A DNA stretch of 64,000 nt from assembly GCA_023362775.1 (NCBI GenBank), contig JALMGJ010000015.1:13006501-13070500 (forward strand), read 5' to 3'. Under the pieces are notes generated by a model. That model ran no database searches. It was not told the DNA's origin and saw only the letters and a list, made by a program, of their open reading frames with translations. Below, piece by piece: positions 8,601-18,800 of this stretch. Numbering within the stretch: position 1 is the first letter of the stretch; each line of letters starts with the position of its first letter. Origin of the DNA: Charina bottae. Its lineage: Eukaryota; Chordata; Lepidosauria; Squamata; Charinaidae. The translations under genes were made by a program, and so were the position numbers.

Positions 8601-10937
8601 CAGCGCGCGGCAGGCTCGCCTCGGGGAAGGGAGCTCCCCGGTGGGTTTGGCCACTTTACCTGCCGTCCCTCCAGGAACCCAAGGCGGAGAAGGTTGCCTC
8701 TTGAGCCCCCCTCTGCCCTGGAAAGATTCCGTGTGCTCTGAAACTTAGCAACTGGCTCATGGAACTGAAGAGTCATGGTTTCATTCATGATTTATAGTCT
8801 GTCTGGCTAGCTCGATAAGTCAGCTTTATTCCTTGATTGCAAAATGAAGTATTTTGCTTTTTACCATTAACAATAAATGAAGAAGAAGAGGTCACTATCA
8901 TTTGAAACAAAGAGCCTCAGAGTGTGAAAAAGGAATGATAGAAACCGGAAACAAATTAAAATGTAATTTAATTCAAAAATGTAAAGGGCCTGTTTCCAGT
9001 CATGACAATGCTGGAAAGGTGGTGTTCCCACCCAGTCTTCCCCCACCTGGTGCCCCCCCCCCAGATTTGTTAGATTTGAACTCCCATTAAGTACTTTATT
9101 AATCTCATATAAGTGCTCAGAAAGCCTATGATAACAAGAATATTCCAGCCTTGGTTCCACTAAATCCTGCTGAGATAATGTGCCATATCCCTTAAAGATG
9201 CTAAGATCTACTCATCATGTTGCCTGATTCCTGTCCAATAATAGATATCCCAAAGGCCAGATTACATCTCAGGTAAAGAGGTAACAGAGGACATAAAATG
9301 GAGGGTCAGCAGGAAGGAAGGTTTCTAAAACCAGTATGGTTCTTTGGGGCCAGCCAGTATGAGTCCTTGATTGTTGCTTAACATGCTTGAAGTCTGAATT
9401 CTTCTGTTGATTGTATCCCCAAAGAAGGACCTCAACCCATAATTTCTCAGAATGGTACTATATTAAGTTTTCTCCATGCTGACGTTTCCTGATGTTGTTT
9501 TCTCATTCTCTCCAGACTTTTACAGGAAACTTTGTGTACTATATAAAGTCCGTTCTTCCAGAAAGTGTAGTAGAACAACTGCTGTCAGAAATTGGCTATG
9601 TTGCCACCACTGCCACTGAATATTCACTGGTCAGAAAACTAAAGGAGGAAGAAGCGGAACGCACTGCGTTTGAAATATTCCTTGCAAGAATTGAATGCGA
9701 AGACCTTCTTGAAATTGCAGGAGACATGAAAGACAGTAACCTGGCTGAAATTCTACAGAAGAGGGCCCAAAATCATTGTCTTCCTTGCGTTGACCGAGAT
9801 AAAAAGCAGGAAATCTCACAAAGAAAAGATTATGTGACAATCGGAGAAAGCAACGGGACACCAAATCCTGGAATGGCATACTTGAGCCACAGCCAACGTG
9901 CCTTCAAAGAGCAGGAAAAGATGGAGCCTGGAAACGACATTGGTCTCCGATGCTCTACAACAGAGACTCGGCCAGCTGCTTCCAAACAGACTCCTGAGCA
10001 GGACATGAACCAAAACCAAGCGGGGGGAACCTCAACACACTCCTGTATCAAAAGCATGGACAGTGAGGACTTTCTGATTAAGTACAGTGACATTGTCATT
10101 GGGCAAAAGCCTCTCCATTTTTCCACCCCCTCTATGAGAGCAACCAAAGAGGAGACCTGGCTTACTGAAACAAGGCTGGGCCTACCAGCCAGTGGGGCAG
10201 AATCACTCCCTCTTCTGCCTTCTGATGAAAGTGGACCTCAAGCCTTAGCCATCCTCAGTGACTCTACTGTGGTAAGCAAAACGCCTTATGACTACCAGGC
10301 TCAAGACTCTTGTCAAAAGACGATTGAATCAAAGATCTGCGATGCGATGAAGTGTCTGAGCCTTCATGGGCCAGATACAATTGACGAACCCAAAGAACTG
10401 AAAGGCAGCATGGTGCATCAGCCACCTCAGTCCTCTGGTGACTTAGCCTTGATGTTAGATAAGAAGCCAAAGAACAAGGAAGACTGCGTAGAGAGGTTAA
10501 TGTATCCTGTGGAAGAAACAGCACATCCAGGGTCTGCAAGGAGACAGAGTGTCGTTGAAGAACTTTATCGTCCTGGGATGAAATTTGCAGACCTGCCCCG
10601 CAGAGAAAGTTACAGCATGGACCTCTATTCATCAGATCACTTCAATAACATCAGTGGATGCAAATATCCCACACCTGGTCCAAGTTATGGCAGACATCTA
10701 GATGATGTTCCAAGTGTGTGTGAAGCAGAAGGGTATTTTAAGCATGCTGGAGAACCACCTATTTCAACTTGTCCCGTTCCCTCTGAGGCTCAGTACTGTG
10801 GTGACATTCCAGCATGTATTCAGTGTAGGCGAGAAGGATGTCCTCTCCACTCATCTTTGGCAGACTTTGATACTCGTGTGGTGCATATGAATGTACCGAG
10901 CCTAGGAGGTTATGTTGTTGTTAACAAAGAGAACTAA
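8259..10937 (+). CDS. SPATA2-family PUB-domain protein (complete, two coding exons)
   Basis: SPATA2 proteins bridge the deubiquitinase CYLD to the linear-ubiquitin ligase subunit HOIP (LUBAC), tuning TNF-type signalling. The joined product is 578 aa (exons 8259-8573 and 9516-10937), against about 520 for SPATA2 and 424 for SPATA2L in humans. Residues about 75-115 (LELLCVNLFLSPWRKEIKSL then TFTGNFVYYIKS) match the PUB-domain core of the family, continuing to about residue 190 (FEIFLARIECEDLLEI). Around residue 476 the stretch MDLYSSD resembles the SPATA2 PUB-interacting motif that binds HOIP through a D-L/M-Y core. A Cys/His cluster lies at residues 533, 539, 542, 547 and 550, perhaps a remnant of the family's C-terminal zinc-binding region. 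The start is the first ATG in the CpG island, with aaaATGa context. It is probably a SPATA2-like paralogue: the PUB part reads closer to SPATA2 than to SPATA2L, but I cannot settle which. In humans neither gene lies between BEAN1 and TK2. Confidence 0.88.
9516..10937 (+). CDS. SPATA2-like, coding exon 2
   Basis: The acceptor tctccag ends at 9515. The frame continues in phase 0 with TFTGNFVYYIKS and runs 473 codons to the TAA at 10935-10937. It holds the rest of the PUB domain, the long low-conservation linker, the PIM-like motif (codons for MDLY start at 10617) and the terminal Cys/His cluster. Confidence 0.9.
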   Translation, partial: TFTGNFVYYIKSVLPESVVEQLLSEIGYVATTATEYSLVRKLKEEEAERTAFEIFLARIECEDLLEIAGDMKDSNLAEILQKRAQNHCLPCVDRDKKQEISQRKDYVTIGESNGTPNPGMAYLSHSQRAFKEQEKMEPGNDIGLRCSTTETRPAASKQTPEQDMNQNQAGGTSTHSCIKSMDSEDFLIKYSDIVIGQKPLHFSTPSMRATKEETWLTETRLGLPASGAESLPLLPSDESGPQALAILSDSTVVSKTPYDYQAQDSCQKTIESKICDAMKCLSLHGPDTIDEPKELKGSMVHQPPQSSGDLALMLDKKPKNKEDCVERLMYPVEETAHPGSARRQSVVEELYRPGMKFADLPRRESYSMDLYSSDHFNNISGCKYPTPGPSYGRHLDDVPSVCEAEGYFKHAGEPPISTCPVPSEAQYCGDIPACIQCRREGCPLHSSLADFDTRVVHMNVPSLGGYVVVNKEN

Positions 10938-11601
10938 AAAGTCAGTCCCTGGGAACTTGGGATTAACAAGTCAGGATTTATTGAGTTGCAGCTACAGCAA
11001 GATTGGTCGTAGGGTCTCTAAGAGCATCAGGGTGTCTACCAGATCCCTGCCCTTCACTATCATCAAATGGTGAAATCTTGCAAGAGGTTATCCTGTCATA
11101 TTTCATAGGACTTCAAAAGTGCTCAGCTAAGATCTCAGGAGATTTTTAGCATTCTCTTACTGTGAGATCATTGAAAGCATATTACAATTTTAAGATTTTT
11201 ATTTTAGTTTTTGCATCACTGTGTGAAGGCACCCACAGGGTAGAAAAAAATCACCATCCCTTCAAGGGCACCCATGTCCTTTTTCATCCACTTATGCAGC
11301 TCCAACCATTCTCCTCTGGATATGCCTTCTCTCTGCCCATGGCTTAATGGTTAGCAGGCAGGCTAGAGAGGGGTACACACAGTGGGGGGAACATGAGTGC
11401 CCCGTTCTTCCTTTTTGTAGTTCTCCAACCTTTTATGCAATTCTTAAGTGCCTGAAAGTTTTCCAGGATAAAGAACCAGGACTAAGAAGCTGTAGAGATA
11501 AGCAATGCTTTGCTGAAGTTTCTCTGAGCGTTTTCTGTTCTTCCCACCAAATTCAATTTTAATCAAAGAAATGTTAATCATGAGCTTTAAGATACAAGAT
11601 G

Positions 11602-11745
11602 ACAGGTAGTCCTCATTTAGCAACCACGATGGCTAAATTACGACTGCAAAGGTCATAAGTGCGAGGATTGGTCGCAAACTTTTTCATCACCGTTGTAACT
11701 GTGAACAGTCACTGTCTGAGGCAGTCGCTAAACAAGACCTACCTT
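11602..11745. mobile_element. Internally deleted MITE (CAGGTAGTCCTC family)
   Basis: Only about 144 bases remain, running from acaggtagtcctcattta to the inverted caagacctacct end, with most of the middle missing compared with the 365-445 base copies. Confidence 0.72.
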
Positions 11746-13081
11746 TATAAGCAAAAGTTACTGATTTTGATTTGGCTGGATCCTGAATACTGTAAGTCCA
11801 TAATAGGCAGCTTCATAAATACATGAACCATGGTACTTTTGTAACATTTTTAATGTTATTTGTTACTTTATATACAATTGTTTTTAATATATGAAAGATA
11901 TCCAGAAAAATAGAATATCAAAGGGATTTGCATAGCTGTTTGCTGTTGATTAGTTCACTGTTACATCTTTCTGTTAGACTCCTTGCAATATAACAGGTTG
12001 ACTAGACTACAAGATAAAGGATAATGTAAGCTTTTTCTGTACTGAAATATAACCAAAAATAATTTGAGAGAAAACAAAGAACCCAAAAATTTTGGTATGA
12101 TTATCATTATTATTATTTAAGAAAAAGCATTTTGGACTCAGTTGATCCAGCAGGGAAATCTGAGGGAGGGGGAAAGCATTTAAATTGTAGTATGTTGTCT
12201 GCTCCAGCAAAAAAAAAAAAAAAAAAAAGACAACAGATGAAAATGAAAAAATCATTTCTTTTGAATCTCCCATAAAAAGCCATTTGGATCCAAAACATGT
12301 TGGGCAATGCTAAACTTATTTCTCCTTTTGGCTTTTTCTCTCTCTCTCTCTCGGCTTCTTCTGGGCTTGTGGATAAATGTTTTGTCCCCTCCATGGTCAA
12401 TCAACTAGATTTCAAAAAAGACTATCCAAAAAATGTAGTCTTGTGATGATGAACTAAAATAATCAAACAGCCCACATACTATGCGTACTGAAGTGCCAAT
12501 ACATTCAGTGGTCTGTCAAGCACATTTCAGTGGACATATTTTCAACATCTAGTGAAGGAACACACGTGAAAATGTTCGATGATTTCACACCGTATCTTTT
12601 GACTCCGTTCTTGGTTATTAATTCTAATCCTGTTACTCCAACTCATTTTGTGCTCCCCTGCCAGCAGGGCTGAGCTGAGGAACCTGTTGGACTTCAATTC
12701 CCACCTGCTTCAGCTAACATGACCAATATTGGGGGAATATGGGACTTGGGGTCTTAATTGGAGGGGTGCAGGTTTCTCACCCCTGCAAGAAAGAAGCCTA
12801 AGAAAACCAGTACAAACTGAAGTTGAACATTACCCACTCACTCATTGTCACAAGCGGCTGACACTCGGGGTTCAGAACGCGGACTGCTTATAAGTAATGC
12901 CCAAAAAGCCAAGGTAGAAAAATTTCCTGTGAAATATTTTTGTTTCTGCTTTAAAACTACTTTTTCTGGAATTTAAAAAAAATGTTCTTGAATTGTCTTT
13001 GTTTAGTTTAGAACATTCTTCCACCATCACACCCCAAATTGTAAGCCATCTTTTCTTGGGGGTGCTTACACAGAAAGAGCC

Positions 13082-13405
13082 AGTTTGGTGTGGTGGTTTA
13101 AGGTACCAAGCTAGAAACCAGGAGACTGCTGAGTTCTGGTCCAGCCTTCGGCACGAAGCCGGCTGGGTGACCTTGGGCCAGTCCCTGTCTCTCATCCCTA
13201 GGAAGGAGCCAATGGCAAACCAGGAGACAGAGTTCTAGTCCCGCCTTAGGCATGAAAGCCGGCTGGGCGACCTTGGGCCAGTCTCTCTCAGCCCTAGGAA
13301 GCAGGCAACGGCAAGCCACTTCTGGAAAATCTTGCCAAGAAAACTGCAGGGACTAGCCCAGGTAGTTGCTAGGAATCAACACTGACTCAAAGGCATACAG
13401 TATAT
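13082..13405 (+). mobile_element. Sauria-type SINE with duplicated middle
   Basis: The head (gtggtttaaggtaccaagc, then gagttctggtcc) and body (ggctgggtgaccttgggcc) occur, and the body occurs a second time about 100 bases on. This is the same 102-bp duplication seen amplified at 6990-7425. The tail resembles gccaagaaaactgcagggac. Confidence 0.75.
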
Positions 13406-15773
13406 GCGCGTACACACACAAAAACCTTACACAAAGGCTGGAAGAAAAACCCATAGGAAGATAATAGCATAGTTTTCTGTTTCAGTGTTCGGACTGAACA
13501 TGCTGTATCCTCAAAGTCTTACTGTAGGCTTGCATAAAGTAAGAGTCCACTGCCAAATGACTTTTTCCTATCGAGCCCTCAAGAGAGTACTATACAAAAT
13601 CATTTGTGAACCTATATTGCAGTTATTTCAAAATTCCTCTTTCACAACTGGAGTGAGGCCAATTGTGGAGTCTGAAAAGGTTTTGATGATGACCATATTT
13701 AATATTTGGTGGGAAAATTGGTAAGATTGCAGTGTTCCCATTGTATCTTGACATAGATCAAATCACTGGCAATAACTTAATATATTAAAGACTTTTAATG
13801 TATGCTTATATTTTAATATCACTATGCAGCTCAATTAGAGAATAATTGAATCAGATGTTAATTTTCTGCCAGTAACTTTTTAACATTGCCCATTTAAATA
13901 AGAGATGCAACCATCTCTTCCATCTTAGAATTCAGTGTCCCAAGGAGAATATGCTAAGTAACAGGTTGACAGTTGTTCTCTTTAATTGGAGTAAGTATTT
14001 GAGACAATAACCCATGAGACATTTTTAATGAAGTAGTAAGGAAAGGAATGATAATTGTCTTGGAATCACATCTGCTGTTCTTACCCTGGTTAACTGCAGT
14101 TTTAATAAATAGTCAAGAGTTTCTTTCTACAACATGCTGAACAGAAAGTTCCACACTCATCTCATACAACCATTTGTACAAAAAGGTTTTTTTGTAAGGA
14201 ACTGAGCAAAATCACATTCTCTTCAGTGCAAATATGTACCTTCCCACACATGTTCTATTCCAGAACCAAAACTTATACCCATCTTCCCATCTCAGTTCAG
14301 GGCAACATTTTAGCCCAGACTAGGGAACAGCTAAGGGCAGATGTAAAAGACATGCATGCTCTTCATCATTGATCTACAACTCACATAAGTCGTAAGATCC
14401 AGCGTGATTGTTGTTTAAACCCAACTCTTAATATCAAATACGAAATTCTATAAAGGAATAATTCCAAATAAACTGACTTTTAGGGAATATAAAGTAAACC
14501 GGAGTTCTCAAACCAGGGTTGGGGGCTGGACCACATGCACTCCCATCCTGCCTGGACATGGCCATGCAGGTGACTCAGGTCCTGGGGTCATCTGATGGCC
14601 TTTGTGCTCACTGGTCAAAGCATCACCCAAGGTACTTTTGCTGGTCTCACTTTCTCCCTCTCCCAACAGCAGCTCTTCCTGATGGTTTCCTGGAGGGCAT
14701 CAGCCCACAATTGTGCCTCTTCGTACAGGAAGACACCACCTCACAAGTGCTTGGGCTGCCTAAAGGCTCAATGTGGGGACCCCTGAGAAGTATCTGCCCT
14801 TGGAAGAGGGGAAGGGCGAGAGGCAAAAATATCTGGATACCAGTTGGGTTGCCTTGGGTGGTGCTCAGGAGTGGGTCAGGGCCATCAAACGTGGGCCCCA
14901 GGAATGAATTCTGACCACCACCACCCAGCTTTGGGTGTCAACACAATACAGTCCACCATCTGTCTGCTGCTTTACCTGTTTCATATAATTTAAGCAATTT
15001 ATGTCTTCCTGGATGGAAAAGAGCTGGACTATCCCATACTGTATAAACGTAACGTGTGCAATGAGTATGTACTGGTACTAAGCCTGGCCAGTTGTTTTCT
15101 TTGTCACCCCTCCTCTATAAAAACTCCTTTTTTAAAAAATAAATAAGATTTAAATGTGATTGTATCTGAGGCAGGCTCTCTCAGAAAGCGAGCTATGCAT
15201 TTGCTAACTCCAAACAGCAGCATCTGTTTGGAGAGAAGATGAGAAGTAAGTAACAAGAGAAATAATTAAGCCACAGCTACACATTTAATTCTGATTCTCT
15301 TCATAGTTCTCCTTCATTTGTGAATCTCTCTGTTCTCACTAGCAGCGTAAGTGCAAGCTCATAAAAACAGAAGGGCTGCTGTGAAAGAGAAGAAAGAGCC
15401 ACACCTTATGTGTACGTATTTACTCCCTTGTAGATGATTCTTATACTTCACTCCTCAAGGGGAGGGGGAGTCCAAAAGCAGGGAAGGGGCTGAAGATGGG
15501 GAGGGGATTCAGAGGCATGTGCTGAATCCAGCTATTCCCAAGACCAGGCTGCAGTCGGTGGGTCATCTTGCATGGAGCTGGTAGGCGCTCTCAGCAATTC
15601 GGTCATTCCAGCTCTTGGACAACTCCGCAAAGCTTCCCAGAATGCCCTCAAGTTTCCAAGCCCACCAATCACGCTGCTTGCAGGAGCCAAGCCTACCGCT
15701 CTCTCCGACTTGCGCTACCACCTGGGAAGTTGTTTTGGGGAACAGCGCCTCGTCCACAGTAAGACAGCTAATT

Positions 15774-15872
15774 CTACAGACGGCGTTGCGTGTTGTCCAG
15801 CATTAAGATTTGGTCCTGATTCTCTTCGTATTTGTCCATCATTTCCTGCAGGTCATCATCCGCCTGCAGCAC
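15774..15872 (-). CDS. TK2: TK2 exon 10 and stop
   Basis: 32 codons plus TAG after the acceptor tttttaag, beginning [18 protein letters not shown]. The acidic helix matches the C-terminal helix of mammalian TK2, although the last ten residues differ. Confidence 0.9.
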   Translation of the reverse strand: MLQADDDLQEMMDKYEENQDQILMLDNTQRRL

Positions 15873-18800
15873 CTTAAAAAAGACCCAAGTGATCAAATAC
15901 TAAAGCACATCTCTGAAAAAATCTATGGATGATGCAATATCTAAGTCTGGAATTGGGATTGTGTGCTAGACAAGCCAACATTCATGAGCTTGCTCTGAAT
16001 CAGGATTTGTTCTTGGCTTACAAATTCCGGCTTGTTTGGGGTATGTATCCATCATTCTTTGCTCATATGGCACGCAAAAAACTTCCTTTCCTCAAAGCAG
16101 ATGGCTACCTGCACTAACAGCTCATTCACACTGTGGTTTATTCAATCAGGACTGTTGGCCTTAAAAGCGTTGTTTGGTTTTAGCATATCATGTAAATGCA
16201 ACCAATTATAGTTCATATAATAAGCTATGTTTTTTTTAAAAAAGGGCAATGTATAAAGCCCAGCCAAGACATGTGACCTCAACTAACAACATTTTTAGTA
16301 GTATTTTATACAGGCGTAAATGCTGCAACACAGCAGCGTGTGTACGCATATCAATTTTACACCTCTGTCTAACTCCCGCACTACCATATTTTATTTATTT
16401 ATTTATTTTATTTTATTTATTGAATTTCTATAACCGCCCATCTCCCCCTCAAGGAGGGACTCTGGGCGGTTCACAGCATAATATCAATAAAATATAATAA
16501 AAACAAAAATACAATAAAAAAAAACAATAAAATCCAAGTGGTAGGTAGTTCTTACAGTGACGTTAAATATATTTAAAATATTTTAGATATTTAAGGTGGC
16601 TCTAGGGAATCAGCCATCCCCAGGCTTGACCACTTTCCTTTTTGACCCAGGTGAGATCACAGAGCCAGGTTTTTAATTTTTTCCTGAAATCCAGGAGTGA
16701 GGGGGCCTGTCTTATCCCTAGTGGGAGGATGTTCCATAGGGCAGGTGCTGCTGCAGAGAAGGTTCGCCTCCGGGACCCCACTCGATGGAACTCTTTCATA
16801 GAAGGGGTCCACAGCATGCCCTCTCTGCAAGATCGGGTGGGACGGGATGATGTAATGGGGATGAGGCGGTCCCTCAGATAACCTGGTCCCGTGCCATGTA
16901 GGGCTTTAAAGGTGATAACCAACACCTTGAATTGGACCCGGAAGCAATCTGGTACCCAATGCAGCTCACGGAGCAGAGGTGTTATGTGTGACGATCTTGG
17001 TGCACCTAAAACTGCCCGTGCAGCCGCATTCTGCACCAGCTGTAGCCTCTGGATATTCTTCAAGGGTAGCCCCATGTAGTGTGTGTTACAGTAGTCTATA
17101 TGGGAGACAACCAGGGTATGAGTGACCGTTCGAAGGGCCTCTCAGTCAAGGAAAGGAAATATTTTATGCCAGTATCAGGTACGGCAACCAAAAAGAATAG
17201 ATCTTCAAGCTTTATAAAGGTCCTGGAAAAGGAAATGGTTTAAGTGCCTTTTTTAAAGCTCAGGAAAGGTAAAAGTAAAGGTTCCCCCCGCATATTTGTG
17301 CAGTCGTGTCCGACTCTAGGGGCCAGTGATCATCTCCGTTTCTTAGCCGAATAGCCAGCGTTGTCCGAAGATGCTTCTGCGGTCATGTGGCCAGCGTGAC
17401 GCGCGCAGAACGCTGTTACCTTCCCACCGAAGTGGTACCTATTCATCTACTTGCATTTGCATGCTTTCGAATTGCTAGGTTGGCAAGAGCCGGGGCGAGT
17501 GCGGGAGCTCCCTCCGTCACGCGGGTCTCGGGTCTTGAACCTCCGAACTTGCAATCTTCCGATCAACAAGCCTGGCGTTTTACCCACTGAGCCACCACAC
17601 CCCTGCCAAAAGCTCAGGAAATTTTACCCCAAATGTAGTTCAGAGGGGGAGACAATTACAAAGAGTAGGAGCTAGATGGAAGAGGGATCAAACGAGAGGT
17701 GATTGCTTGCCCAAACAAGCCTAGCACAAAGAAACACGAATTGCAATCAAATTATTCAAATAACAGGATGTTTCTGCATGAAGTTTAGCACCAGCAGTTT
17801 GAACACTCCTGAAGACCAGTCAGCAGAAGGAAGAAATGGGGGTAAACTGGGAAAGGTCCAGCACTGCATAGACCATGCTAGTTTGGACCTCAATTAACAG
17901 AGAAGTAGGTCAGAAAGACCTGCCCTCAAACCATTACAATAAGCCAAACCAGGCACACCAAGCATGGATCAACTGCTTGGCCACCTTAACCGCAAGAAAT
18001 GGTCAAGCTCTCCAGACAGTCTCTTTTAAAACACCGTGGCAAATTGACAGCTTCTCATATTTGCTAGAAAGAACCATGTTGCTGAAATCCAGTCTGTCTG
18101 TCTGCTGACTGTAACACCACTATTAAAATGTCTCCCTTTCTTGCGGAAAGTTTATTGTAAGTCGAAGAAGCATTCGAAGATAGTCAATGTTGGGTGTGAC
18201 CAGATGGAGAGCAAGAGTTTTTCCTACAAACGTAATAAAAGTTGTGCACCTGTACAGACCCCCTTTTCCTGCCTTGGCCAAACTATTAGAATAACCATGA
18301 ATATATACTTACAAGCACAGGAGAAGGGACTTTGAACAATGTTTGCTTAATGAGCCAGTCTTCATAAAGTTGATGAATAGCTTCTAAATATTCCTGTCCA
18401 GAGGAGGGGGAGGAGAAAGAGGAATGATTGGTTTTCTTTTCTTTCTTTTTCAGTAGAACCAAAAGTACTTTGATTAATTATGATTCATGTTCTCTAGATA
18501 CGAAATGTAGAATACTTGCAATTACTGCCAAATATCTGATGTAGTAAGTTGCAACAGGGCAACCAGGTGGACATTCAGCACCTCTTCAGGCAGAGGCACA
18601 ATTGGGATCTTTTAATTGAGCAAGGAATTCAAATCAATGACCTAAAGCAGCGTTTCTCAACCTCAGCAACTTTAAGATGTGTGGACTTCAATTCCCAGAA
18701 TTCCCCAGGCAGCATGGAAAGGACTCTTCCTGTTCTGTGACTTGCTGTCAATAGGCAGGGAACAACACCCAAACATCACAGGGACAATATGTCGATGAAG

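Larger units (their letters stand above)
10938..15773. other. Spacer between SPATA2-like and TK2
   Basis: The start should be the SPATA2-like 3' UTR and the end the TK2 3' UTR, but no polyadenylation site could be assigned to either with confidence. Contents are a short MITE copy (11602-11745), a poly-A run (about 12210-12228) and a SINE (13082-13405). The rest is unique-looking, with only short open frames that lack recognisable domains. Confidence 0.5.

Noticed and set aside
9631..10632. Minus-strand frames across the SPATA2-like exon 2
   Set aside because: They are shadows of the well-supported plus-strand exon with conserved PUB sequence.
16602..17075. 157-codon open frame on the minus strand
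   Set aside because: It is the C-terminal part of a CR1/L2-type LINE ORF2, followed by a LINE 3' end, so it is annotated as a mobile element and not a gene.
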